Shown piece after piece: positions 47,127-56,373 of a stretch of 64,000 bases of DNA. This stretch comes from Salinivenus sp. GTDB taxonomy: Bacteria; Bacteroidota; Rhodothermia; Rhodothermales; Salinibacteraceae. The stretch covers positions 1 through 64,000 of the forward strand of contig JAHENZ010000229.1 of assembly GCA_018609755.1 (NCBI GenBank). The letters run 5' to 3'. Within the stretch, counting starts at the first letter, position 1. Each line of letters starts with the position of its first letter. Below the pieces are notes generated by a model. It was not told the DNA's origin and made no database searches. It worked only from the letters and a program-made list of their open reading frames with translations. Both the position numbers and the translations under genes were made by a program.

Positions 47127-47609
47127 CTAGTCACGCTCTGCAGAGGGATCTACCGTCGCCTGAGCCTCTCGGGTCGGCCGTCCGTCCTCATCGGAGTCGG
47201 ATTCTTTGCCACGAATCTGTTCGAAGAGGTTGGACGGAGGCATCAATTCAGGACGCGTCTGTGCCAGCGCCGTGACCGTGAGCACGAGAATCACAGAGAC
47301 AATCAGGAATCCCCAGAAGGGATGCCCCAGCAGCCATCCCAGGCCCAGCGCAACCGTGGTGAGCACAAACATCGCGGCAAAAAACCCGAGGAAGGCCAGT
47401 GTAATCCCGAGCGCAACCTCATTTCGGAGGTCGTCAATTCGCTCTTCCATCTCCAGAATCGCGAGGTCGACACGGAGATCGATCCACTCGCGCAAATCCT
47501 CAACGAGGCCGCGGGTGTGGCCGGCAATTCGACCCAGTTTTCCGCTGCGAGGGACCTCAGAGGGAGAGCCTCCCTCGGAGGATGGCGAGCGGTCCTGGAG
47601 CGATTCCAT
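47127..47609 (-). CDS. Phage holin family / YqjE-like membrane protein
   Basis: LREWIDLRVDLAILEMEERIDDLRNEVALGITLAFLGFFAAMFVLTTVALGLGWLLGHPFWGFLIVSVIL. Confidence 0.75.
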   Translation of the reverse strand: MESLQDRSPSSEGGSPSEVPRSGKLGRIAGHTRGLVEDLREWIDLRVDLAILEMEERIDDLRNEVALGITLAFLGFFAAMFVLTTVALGLGWLLGHPFWGFLIVSVILVLTVTALAQTRPELMPPSNLFEQIRGKESDSDEDGRPTREAQATVDPSAERD

Positions 47610-47792
47610 GAGCAAAGACTGCGTCTTTGGTAACTGTATTGGACGGTAAAAATAGCACAGAGAACACCATACTCAAGTGAATTCGGCATTCAACTGTGCC
47701 ACGTGATCATTTCGTTGAACTCGCGGTCCCCCCCTCCGTACGTGCTGTGCGAAATTCGTTCGAGTCGCCCCTCTCCACTGAGCGTTAAAGCT

Positions 47793-48074
47793 ATGGGCAC
47801 CATTCAGTCTGAGCGCACCCCAAACCCAAATAGCCTCAAGTTTTCGAGCGCAGACGGCCAATTCAGCGAGGATGTCGTAGCAATGACGTCCTCCTCAGAG
47901 GCGGACCGCCATCCCTTGGGGCCTCCCCTCTTCGAAATCAATGGTGTGGACGACGTGTTCGTGACGCCGGAATTTGTCACGGTGTCCAAGGCCGTGTCCG
48001 TCGACTGGGACGACATAAAATCGGACGTGGAGTCCGTTCTTTCCGACTTCCTCAATACAGAGGCTTCAAATTAG
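47793..48074 (+). CDS. Stand-alone Nfu/NifU N-terminal domain protein
   Basis: IQSERTPNPNSLKF...GPPLFEINGVDDVFVTPEFVTVSKAVSVDWDDI matches Nfu_N; no CxxC domain. Confidence 0.85.
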   Translation: MGTIQSERTPNPNSLKFSSADGQFSEDVVAMTSSSEADRHPLGPPLFEINGVDDVFVTPEFVTVSKAVSVDWDDIKSDVESVLSDFLNTEASN

Positions 48075-49135
48075 CGTCCGGCCCGCACCTGTTGGAGAAA
48101 CTGCATCGTTGTACGTCCCTCCTCGTCGTTCAGGGGGGGCACATGCACCCCGCCGGGCGTCCGAAGCGGCCAGTGGCTCGGAAGTTGGTCATGCAGGTGA
48201 TGCCGGGCGATTACGGCGTACACGTCATCCGACTGGTCGGAACGCCACTCTTCAACGTCCTCAAACCCATCGTACTCCGACCAGCGGACGTGGCCTGAAC
48301 GCTGCGGTGATGGATCACCTCGACTCACGAGAAACTCCAATCCTTCCGCGTATGCGTGCGGCTCATCTCGGGCCTCCAGGAAGGCCTGCTGCATCTGGAG
48401 CGTACCGGGCGTATCCTCGTGCGCCGGGAAAAGTCCTCGAAAGCGGGCCATCGCCTCCAGATACGCATCGGGAGAATGATCGACCGGCGCCCACAGCAAC
48501 GCGAGTCGGCGACGCCCCGCTCCCTCGAACAGCAGCATGTCCTCGGCAAAACGCTCCATCTCGTCCTCCGACTCGTGGCCGTCCACGACCCCGACGCTGT
48601 AGAGCGGCGATCGAATGAGGCGGTGCGATTCCTCAATGCTCTGTTCGTCGCAGGCGCCGGGGACGTCCATCTCATCGTCCGATCTCGGGCCTGCAATGAG
48701 AACGTCCGCCTGCTGAACGACAGCGTCGGCTGAGGCAAATTGAATGTCCCCGTCAACTCCCGCCGCGCGCACAGATGTCCCGAACGCTGGAAGAATTGCG
48801 GGGGACGACTCCGGTACGGCCCCAACGTAGTCGAGGCCAAGCGCCCAAACGGCGATGGCGTCCCGAAAGCCGGCGAACGGCCCGTCGTCGCCGTGCACCA
48901 CCCCCACGGTCACCGATTCGGCAGAACCGTTGCTCCCCTCTCCCACCCAGTCCTGTACCGCGTCTAGCGTCAGACGATGCATCCAGCGATCCAGGGCGTG
49001 ATCGAGAGCTTGCTCGGTCCAGCGGTTTGGGGCTGCCAGTGTATCCTCAATGGCTTGATTTCGAGAAGCAAAAGATTCTTCCCTCCATTCTGTTGCAGCC
49101 TCGATGATTTTTTCTATGTTCGATGTGCCTTTCAT
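48071..49135 (-). CDS. LuxC-like acyl-CoA reductase family protein
   Basis: TVGVVHGDDGPFAGFRDAIAVWALGLDYVGAVPESSPAILPAF and LIRSPLYSVGVVDGHESEDEMERFAEDMLLFEGAGRRRLALLWAP follow the layout of Bacteroidota acyl-CoA reductases. Confidence 0.6.
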   Translation of the reverse strand: MKGTSNIEKIIEAATEWREESFASRNQAIEDTLAAPNRWTEQALDHALDRWMHRLTLDAVQDWVGEGSNGSAESVTVGVVHGDDGPFAGFRDAIAVWALGLDYVGAVPESSPAILPAFGTSVRAAGVDGDIQFASADAVVQQADVLIAGPRSDDEMDVPGACDEQSIEESHRLIRSPLYSVGVVDGHESEDEMERFAEDMLLFEGAGRRRLALLWAPVDHSPDAYLEAMARFRGLFPAHEDTPGTLQMQQAFLEARDEPHAYAEGLEFLVSRGDPSPQRSGHVRWSEYDGFEDVEEWRSDQSDDVYAVIARHHLHDQLPSHWPLRTPGGVHVPPLNDEEGRTTMQFLQQVRAGR

Positions 49136-49146
49136 GCAATAACGGA
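49136..49146. promoter_or_regulatory. Recurring intergenic motif GCAATAACGGA (copy 3)
   Basis: Shared with 15169-15179 and 19412-19422; abuts the predicted start codon of the LuxC-like gene. Confidence 0.5.
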
Positions 49147-49166
49147 AATCAACCCTGGGGATTGTG

Positions 49167-49763
49167 TTATGGATATTGAATCCTGCAGCCAAATGCCTTC
49201 TGCTGGTTCGTGCTGAGGTCCGCTCCCGCCTTCATTGCCTCTAATGCGGACCTCACGTATGTCTCCTGCGCTCGCCCTTCCGAACCGGGGCTGTCATCAA
49301 TGGCCCCGACGTACACGAGCGTCTGATTGCTGTCGAACACGAACGCATGAGGCGTACGCGTAGCGCCGAGGGCCCTGGCAAATTCAGATTTCGGATCGCG
49401 AACGTAGGTCGCGTCTTCCCCCTCCTCCTCTGCCTGCCTGCGGATCGCATCCAGGGACTCGTCGGCATTCGAATTCACGAGCACGAACCGAATGCCCTCC
49501 TCCTGATACTCGGATACGAGCGATTGAACGCGGGTCTCATATCGATCTACCCACGGGCACTGCGTACTCCAGAAGAGAAAGACCGTACCTTGCGGGCCAG
49601 CCAACTCCGTCGGGGACACGGACGTACCATTCACGCGCTGAAGCGACACCTGCACGGAAGAAAGTGACGTGCCGGGCGCTTTCGGGGTTTGTGCCTTCGC
49701 AGTCCCCCCCACCACGCCCATCACTAGAGTCACGAGCAAACCGACACGGCAGAAGCGACTCAT
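49167..49763 (-). CDS. Secreted thioredoxin-fold redoxin protein
   Basis: Signal peptide; GTVFLFWSTQCPWVDRYETRVQSLVSEYQEEGIRFVLVNSN; C-terminal AFGCRIQYP. Confidence 0.8.
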   Translation of the reverse strand: MSRFCRVGLLVTLVMGVVGGTAKAQTPKAPGTSLSSVQVSLQRVNGTSVSPTELAGPQGTVFLFWSTQCPWVDRYETRVQSLVSEYQEEGIRFVLVNSNADESLDAIRRQAEEEGEDATYVRDPKSEFARALGATRTPHAFVFDSNQTLVYVGAIDDSPGSEGRAQETYVRSALEAMKAGADLSTNQQKAFGCRIQYP

Positions 49764-50147
49764 TCGTGGGGGATCGTGGATTGCTGTACATTGAGAGCAC
49801 GCCCCTCTATCCGAACGCCCGCGGATCCGTTCCGACGTATGAGCTGTCAGCCCGCACGGTGGCATCGTACCTCTGGCCCCTCGCCTCCGTTTCCGCAATC
49901 CGGTCGGGACTTCCCCCCGCCCCGAATAAGGAGATCGGGAGCCCCCAGTGAGGACGCACGTTCAGAGAGTGCCCGTTCGCTTTCTCTTTCGAACAGAGAT
50001 GGATCCAGTCAAAAGGGCCGCCGGTCGTGAGTTTTGCACCCCTGCATACGATGGCCCAAGGAGACGTCGGTTCAAGATTCGAAATTTCGAAAGTGCTTCG
50101 ATACTTTCCAATCATTCGAGCGGTTTCCGTAGCGATTTCTACTTCTG

Positions 50148-51584
50148 ATGCCTGACGCCAATGTTGAGTTATCCAGAGCCCAATGGGGATCGCGTTTCGG
50201 GTTTCTCATGGCCATGCTTGGGGCGATGGTCGGGGCTGGAAATATCTGGCGGTTTCCATACATCACCGGCGAACAGGGGGGTGGTGCCTTCATCCTAGCC
50301 TACCTGGTGCTTCTCATCATCCTCGCAATCCCCGGCCTCATTGCCGAGGTGGCACTGGGCCGATATGCAGGCCGAGGGGTCATTGGGGCCTTTCGGAAGG
50401 TCGTCGACTCTCGGGGAGTGATTGGACTCGGGGTCGTCGTATTGCTGGTAAACGTCGTTCTAATGTCCTACTACGCACCGGTCGTGGGGTGGACGCTGTA
50501 CTACGCCGTGCACTCCCTCCTACTCACGTTCTCGCAGGCGGGATTTGCACCGGAGACGTTCTGGCAGGCCTTCCAGGACAGCACGCTCTTAAATCTGGGT
50601 ATGCACACCATCGTGATGGCTATGGTCGCAGGCGTGCTCTACTTCGGCATCCGCCGGGGCGTTGAACGTCTGGTCGTGTACGCCGTCCCGGGCCTCATCC
50701 TCGCCCTTCTTGCGATTACGATCCGTGCCCTCACGCTCCCGGGCGCCGCAGAGGGATTGATCTTTACGTTCGACATTGACTGGAACGCCCTCGTGCGGGG
50801 AGAAACCTGGGTCACGGCCCTCGGACAGGCCCTGTTTTCTACGGGGTTGGGGTGGGGAATCGCCCTCACCATCGGCAGCTATCTCCCGAAGTACGACGAC
50901 ATTCCGATCGGGGGCGGCCTGTTCACGGTGATCGGCAATTCCAGTGTTGGGTTGCTCGCAGCCTTCGCCATTTTCCCTATCGTGTTCGCCTACGGAGTGG
51001 ACCCCGCCTCCGGCAGCCAGCTTACCTTCGTGTCCCTGCCTCAGGTCTTTCCTCAAATGGCCGGTGGCGCGTTCTGGGCCATCCTCTTCTTCGTCGGATT
51101 CTTCCTCGCCACGTTCACCTCGGCGGTTCTCATCACAGAAGTGGGGGTTACGACGATCAATGAGGAGACGGGGTGGAGCCGTAAGCAAACCGTGTTCAGC
51201 GTGGTCGGGGCCATCTGGCTCCTCGGTCTTGCAAGCGCGTACTCCGGATCGGTGCTCGGGTACCTTGACTTCGTGTTCGGCAATTTTGGGCTTCCTCTCG
51301 CCACGCTCTCCATCATCGGCGTGATCGGATGGTCTCTCTCTCCGGAGAAGCTCCGTGTGCTGGAGGTCAACCGGAACGGCGGCGTGTACGTTGGGCCCCT
51401 TTGGAACCCGATCATCAAGTACGTCATCCCGCTCGTCATGCTCTTTATCCTCGGCAATTATGCATGGACGAACTTTGGCTCTCCCGAAATGATTGGCGGA
51501 GTGGTGGTCATCGTCACCTTCCCCCTCCTCGGATACGGACTGATGCGTACGCTTGCCTCCCCTCCCGAACGTTCTCATTCGTAA
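50148..51584 (+). CDS. Neurotransmitter:sodium symporter (NSS/SNF) family transporter
   Basis: WGSRFGFLMAMLGAMVGAGNIWRFPYITGEQGGGAFILAYL: TM1 NSS signature. Confidence 0.95.
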   Translation: MPDANVELSRAQWGSRFGFLMAMLGAMVGAGNIWRFPYITGEQGGGAFILAYLVLLIILAIPGLIAEVALGRYAGRGVIGAFRKVVDSRGVIGLGVVVLLVNVVLMSYYAPVVGWTLYYAVHSLLLTFSQAGFAPETFWQAFQDSTLLNLGMHTIVMAMVAGVLYFGIRRGVERLVVYAVPGLILALLAITIRALTLPGAAEGLIFTFDIDWNALVRGETWVTALGQALFSTGLGWGIALTIGSYLPKYDDIPIGGGLFTVIGNSSVGLLAAFAIFPIVFAYGVDPASGSQLTFVSLPQVFPQMAGGAFWAILFFVGFFLATFTSAVLITEVGVTTINEETGWSRKQTVFSVVGAIWLLGLASAYSGSVLGYLDFVFGNFGLPLATLSIIGVIGWSLSPEKLRVLEVNRNGGVYVGPLWNPIIKYVIPLVMLFILGNYAWTNFGSPEMIGGVVVIVTFPLLGYGLMRTLASPPERSHS

Positions 51585-51599
51585 CCCGCATACGTTTCC

Positions 51600-51920
51600 A
51601 TGGCTGGTCTCCCCGTTGACGTCTGGGCAATGATGATTTTCAGCGTCCTGGTCTTCTTTGGCGTTTCGATCTGGGCGCTCGTATACACCCTCTTCCAGGA
51701 AGAACGCAAGCTGGATCTTCTACGCTCCGAAGAGGCCATTGACACGCACGCGCCGACGGCGCTCCGAGAGCTCCGTGCGTGGATCGAAGCTCACCCCGAC
51801 GATCCGGACATTGAAGAGGCTCGCACCACCTATCTAGACTGTCGGGAGGCCCTGCAAACCTCCGACCGGCACTTTTACGACTGGAAAGAAGAGGAAATTG
51901 AACAGCTGGAGTCGCTATAG
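51600..51920 (+). CDS. Small single-TM protein, candidate NSS partner subunit
   Basis: VWAMMIFSVLVFFGVSIWALVYTLFQEE TM segment plus soluble C-terminus; starts 16 bp after the NSS gene. Confidence 0.7.
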   Translation: MAGLPVDVWAMMIFSVLVFFGVSIWALVYTLFQEERKLDLLRSEEAIDTHAPTALRELRAWIEAHPDDPDIEEARTTYLDCREALQTSDRHFYDWKEEEIEQLESL

Positions 51921-51958
51921 GGCGGACTGTTGGCCTCGCACTTGACGTCCTCTGGACG

Positions 51959-54448
51959 CTATGACCCTGCCGTTTCTAACCGTAGTTTCGACCGCGCGTC
52001 ATCGTCCGTCCACTCGGAAGGTGTACCTGGTCTCTTCAGCCGGAAATACTCAAAGGTAAGATACGTGGGGATTTGCGTGTCGTAGAAAATGGGGTCCAGG
52101 GGACGGCCGCTCTGCCCGCCGGGCACCACTCCGTAGCCGGTGGGCGGCGTCGTTGAGAAGTCAATGATCACGCGTTGGCTGGCGCTATGCGTGGTCGTGC
52201 GGCCCCCTGCCGGGGATAGGGTCGAAGCAAACCCTGGATACTCGTACGGGCCGCGCCAGAGGGGTCGCAGCAGTTCGCTGCCGGATAGGTGCTGGAAATG
52301 GACCGTGTGATGGTCTCCCCACCGCCAGGTCGAGGGCGACCAGCCGTACTCTGCAGCCATCGTGTCGGCCGTCGCCTCCAGCACGCGCGTCAGCAAGGCG
52401 GAGGCGTCCTCTGTCGTGTCCGTCGCCTGCACGTCGAACCAGCGGGCCTCCGGGTCGGTGCGCAGGAGCTCCACGAGAATAGCGTCTTCTGGATTGGGCG
52501 CCGTTGCAAAGACCCGTTCATCCCACATCTGGGTGCGAAGGACGGACAGCAATTCGTCGAAGACGAGGGGCTCGGGTCGGTCGACTGCCGCCTCCCCGTT
52601 CCACTGCTGGAGCATGGTTTGAAGAGTATCTGCCCGAGGAGAAAGCCCCTCCAGTTCCCCAAAAAACGGCGTCAGAACCTGATGTTGCTGTACCCGCACG
52701 TCCGCCTGGTACTGCTTGAAATCGGCAACGGAGTGGGACGGCGCGCTTCGAAGGAGAGTGTCAATCCGCAATGACCGGTAGCCGTCACTCCAATCGTGGC
52801 CGAGGTAATACGGGTAGTTCGGCCCCGTCGGCTTTTGGTTGGTGGAGGACAAGAATTCCTGTGAAGGGTTTCGAGCCGCGGGCAAGGAGTCGAACGGAAC
52901 GCGGCCCGTCCATTCGTACGTGTCGGTAGATCCCGGCAAAAGTCCCCGCCCATGGCCCGCCCGTCGTACAGGCAGGTGCCCGGCCGATCGAATCGCAATG
53001 TCTCCTCCAGTCCCGGTGTATAGGACGTTCTGCATCGGTGTGTCCCAGTCCCGCAACGCGTTCGTCACGGCCGCCACACGATCCGCCCGATTCATCTTCC
53101 ACAGGGCGCGGAGGGTCCGAGACGGCGCGTGGGCCGTCCACCGCTCGGCGACGGCAGTCCCCCCGGTGCCCTCCCCCGAAAACCGTACGGGCCCGAAATG
53201 AGAAAAGTACGTCGTATCAATCACCGGGGTGTCATTCTTGACGTGAATCGTATCCACGACGCGTCGGAGGTCCCGCCACTCGCCTTCATATCGGTAGCGG
53301 GTCCGTGAGGCGTCCAGGTCCAGTTTCAAGTGATCAATCTGATCGGCACCGGTGTTCGTCAGGGTCCATCCTACGTGCCGGTTGAACGCTTGAATGAGGA
53401 CCGGCGCTCCCGGGATTGTGAGGCCGTAGGCATTCATCGTGGGAGTCACAACGTGCGCCTCGTACCAGATCGACGGCAGGGAAAGCGACAAGTGCATGTC
53501 GCCTGCCAGGAGTGGCTCATTCGTTGCGGAGCGTCTCTCGTGAACCGCCCAGTTGTTGGATCCTTTTCCGGGCACGTCTCGAGGACCTAGGAGCTCCTCA
53601 ACAGCCGCCTGCCCGGCCCGACGGTTCTCGAACACAGACGAGGCCTCCCCAAAGAGCAAGCCACGATCGGTCCGATCGGAAGAGGCAGTCGCGCCGAGCT
53701 GTTGCTCTGCAGGAACCATGGGCTCGAATAATCCCGGCGGATGCTGAGGATAAAGCCGTTCGTAGGCCGTGTCTCCCAGAGCCCGACGGAGCTTGGAATA
53801 AACCGGATCGTCGGTACTGTACGTCAGGTCATAGTTCATGTACTGGATGAGACGAAGCCCTTGGATCGGGGTGTACCGGTCTGGTTCGTAGCCGAGGAGC
53901 CGGAACTCCAGGGGAAGATCGGCCCGACGCTGACGATCCAAAAAGGCATTTACCCCCCTCCCGTACCACTGGAGCGCATCCAGCTCAATGCCGTCCGCCT
54001 TGCGGATCCGATCTAAATTTTTCTGAGCGCCCAACTCCATCCCTGTGCGTCGAAGAAATTGATCTGCTTCAACCGACTGGCCCCCAAACGCTTCGGAGAG
54101 GCGACCCGCAGCCACACGTGGAATGAAATCCATCTGGAACAGCCGGTCCTTTGCCGCCACGTATCCGAGGGCAATGGTAGCGTCCCGGTCGCTCTCGGCG
54201 TAGATGTGGGGAACGTGCCGCTCATCCCGGAGGATGGTCACCGGCTGGTCGAGGCCGGAAAGACGAAGGGTTGTCGTATCCGCAGGGGGCACAGCGGAAC
54301 GGGCAGTAGCGTAGAGCCCACCTGCCGGATCGAGAATTGTGCTGATCGACGGTCCCCCTGCCAAGGGACGATGAAGCCCGTATATCAGTCCCCCGGTTAT
54401 GACGAGGAGAGCAGCAAGAAGAGCAAGGCGCTTGGGACCCCTAGACAT
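51959..54448 (-). CDS. Penicillin acylase family (Ntn hydrolase) protein
   Basis: VTILRDERHVPHIYAESDRDATIALGYVAAKDRLFQMDF and GKGSNNWAVHERRSATNEPLLAGDMHL (Ser nucleophile). Confidence 0.93.
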   Translation of the reverse strand: MSRGPKRLALLAALLVITGGLIYGLHRPLAGGPSISTILDPAGGLYATARSAVPPADTTTLRLSGLDQPVTILRDERHVPHIYAESDRDATIALGYVAAKDRLFQMDFIPRVAAGRLSEAFGGQSVEADQFLRRTGMELGAQKNLDRIRKADGIELDALQWYGRGVNAFLDRQRRADLPLEFRLLGYEPDRYTPIQGLRLIQYMNYDLTYSTDDPVYSKLRRALGDTAYERLYPQHPPGLFEPMVPAEQQLGATASSDRTDRGLLFGEASSVFENRRAGQAAVEELLGPRDVPGKGSNNWAVHERRSATNEPLLAGDMHLSLSLPSIWYEAHVVTPTMNAYGLTIPGAPVLIQAFNRHVGWTLTNTGADQIDHLKLDLDASRTRYRYEGEWRDLRRVVDTIHVKNDTPVIDTTYFSHFGPVRFSGEGTGGTAVAERWTAHAPSRTLRALWKMNRADRVAAVTNALRDWDTPMQNVLYTGTGGDIAIRSAGHLPVRRAGHGRGLLPGSTDTYEWTGRVPFDSLPAARNPSQEFLSSTNQKPTGPNYPYYLGHDWSDGYRSLRIDTLLRSAPSHSVADFKQYQADVRVQQHQVLTPFFGELEGLSPRADTLQTMLQQWNGEAAVDRPEPLVFDELLSVLRTQMWDERVFATAPNPEDAILVELLRTDPEARWFDVQATDTTEDASALLTRVLEATADTMAAEYGWSPSTWRWGDHHTVHFQHLSGSELLRPLWRGPYEYPGFASTLSPAGGRTTTHSASQRVIIDFSTTPPTGYGVVPGGQSGRPLDPIFYDTQIPTYLTFEYFRLKRPGTPSEWTDDDARSKLRLETAGS

Positions 54449-54479
54449 GAGGCAAAGGGACTGAGCAAAAAGCAGGTGA

Positions 54480-55328
54480 TCAAGAATCCAGGGCTTCTTT
54501 CGGGAGGGGCACGTCTTCGGCCTCGATTGTCTCGTCGGCTACGGGAGCTGCTGTGTTCTCCTGGGACTCGATGCCCCGAAGCCGACGAAGCAATTCGTCT
54601 GTGGCATTAGCGTAGTCCCGTGCCCCCCGTGCAGCAGAATCGTGATCAAAGACGGTGGTGCCCCCCTCCCGCGACTCCGCCAACGCCGTACTGGTTCGAA
54701 TCACGTTCTCCAGCACCTGATCGTCGTACTTCTCACGGAGATACTGCTGATAGGTGCGGTGAATGCGCTTGCGAGCGTCGACCTGGGTGAGCAAAAACGT
54801 CCGGGACTGAAGGCGGGGATTGAGCTTCTCCCGAACGAGGTTGGTCGTCTGGTAGGTTTGCTCCGATCCAACGACCGCCTGGTATTCCGGCAGCACGGGA
54901 ATGAGGATGTGTTGACTCGCGACCATCGCGTTGAGACTGTACACGGTGACCGCGGCCGCCGTATCGAAGAGCAACACGTCGTAGTCCAATTCCGCCTGTT
55001 CGATCGCCTCGCGAACCCAAAGCACGTCCGTCGGCTTGTTCAGGTCCCGCATTCGCTTCGTCAAGGTGCTCGACGACGGAAGCAGGTCAAACCCACTCAC
55101 CTGGCGAACGGGAATACGACCGAGCTCCACGTTGAGATCAAAGAGAGCCGCTACGGAGGTCTCAGGGGCTGGCTCTTCGACACCCATGGTGCGCGTCAAA
55201 AACCCCTGTGGATCCAAATCAATGACCAGCGTACGGCATCCGGACAGCCCCAGCGCCGCGGCAATGTGGATGGCAGAGGTCGTTTTCCCGGTGCCTCCCT
55301 TGTGGTTGCAAACCGACAAGACGATCAT
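54480..55328 (-). CDS. ParA/Soj-type ATPase
   Basis: MIVLSVCNHKGGTGKTTSAIHIAAAL deviant Walker A; LVIDLDPQGFLT. Confidence 0.93.
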   Translation of the reverse strand: MIVLSVCNHKGGTGKTTSAIHIAAALGLSGCRTLVIDLDPQGFLTRTMGVEEPAPETSVAALFDLNVELGRIPVRQVSGFDLLPSSSTLTKRMRDLNKPTDVLWVREAIEQAELDYDVLLFDTAAAVTVYSLNAMVASQHILIPVLPEYQAVVGSEQTYQTTNLVREKLNPRLQSRTFLLTQVDARKRIHRTYQQYLREKYDDQVLENVIRTSTALAESREGGTTVFDHDSAARGARDYANATDELLRRLRGIESQENTAAPVADETIEAEDVPLPKEALDS

Positions 55329-55669
55329 ACGAGTGGGAGCAAGTGTAGAAAACCTCAGCCTGAAAGGTAGGCGCCTTCGGAGGGTCTGTCAACCGTCGAT
55401 CGGCCCAGCACTCCCTCGTAGAAACGGAGCCGTGCACGCAGGTCACCCTAATGACCTTACACAACTACTCTGACGGTTTTGAGCCCCGATCATCTGGCGA
55501 TACAATCGTAAGAGCGTGCCGACGATCGGCGATCCAGAGCATGTTCCACGCAGAAGGTACAGACGGAAACAGCGTGACGATCTCTGCGATTTCTCTGAGT
55601 TCAGTTGTGCAAGCCCACTACCCACGATCTTCTCTCGTATTTCCTCGAAATCGCACTCAAATATTGACC

Positions 55670-56290
55670 GTGACTCTTCTCAGAAATCGATCCGCGTCGC
55701 TGATCCTGGCCTCACAGTCCCCCCGGCGTCGCGCTCTTCTGGAGCAAGTACATGCCAACTTTCGCGTTCAGGTAAGTCCTGCGGACGAACAACTGGAGGA
55801 GTCCCTTCCGCCATTCGAAACGGCCCGCGCACTGGCGAAGCGAAAAGCGACGCCGGTATCGGAAGAGCATCCGTCCGCACTCGTCCTCGCCGCCGACACA
55901 ATTGTCGTTCATGAGGACGACCTCCTCGAAAAACCGGAGACCCCCGAGCACGCCATCAAGATGCTTCGCCGCCTCAGCGACGACACTCACGTGGTCTATA
56001 CTGGATTCGCCCTACAGCATAAAGCAACCGACCGAATCGTCACCGCCGGCGCAGAAACGCACGTTCGCTTTGCTTCCCTGTCGGATGATGAAATTGAATC
56101 CTACGTCGCCACCACCTCCCCAATGGACAAGGCTGGAGCCTATGGTATCCAAGACCATACGGGTCCTTTTTTCGTCCAAAACCTGAACGGAGACTATTAC
56201 AACGTCGTAGGCCTTCCGCTCCGTCGGCTGTACGAAACGCTGCGCACGCACTTCTCGGACCTTCTTGAGCCGCCTGCCTCCGCCTCTTGA
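55670..56290 (+). CDS. maf: Maf family nucleotide pyrophosphatase
   Basis: LILASQSPRRRALLEQV...LAADTIVV...DKAGAYGIQDHTGPFFVQNLNGDYYNVVGLPL. GTG start assumed. Confidence 0.9.
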   Translation: MTLLRNRSASLILASQSPRRRALLEQVHANFRVQVSPADEQLEESLPPFETARALAKRKATPVSEEHPSALVLAADTIVVHEDDLLEKPETPEHAIKMLRRLSDDTHVVYTGFALQHKATDRIVTAGAETHVRFASLSDDEIESYVATTSPMDKAGAYGIQDHTGPFFVQNLNGDYYNVVGLPLRRLYETLRTHFSDLLEPPASAS

Positions 56291-56373
56291 CCGACGGACT
56301 CCTCCGGTCTCAACCTTCGGGGCACTTCAAAGTATACATTGTGCCCGCCTCGCACGAATCTGCGCGCCCCTCC

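Noticed and set aside
47127-47609. Holin-family protein as a sign of a prophage
   Set aside because: Domain resembles the YqjE-type membrane proteins found in chromosomes; no lysis or structural phage genes nearby.
50589-51578. 329 aa minus-strand ORF
   Set aside because: Antisense to the NSS transporter; composition (H/D/R/E-rich) is the complement of TM codons.
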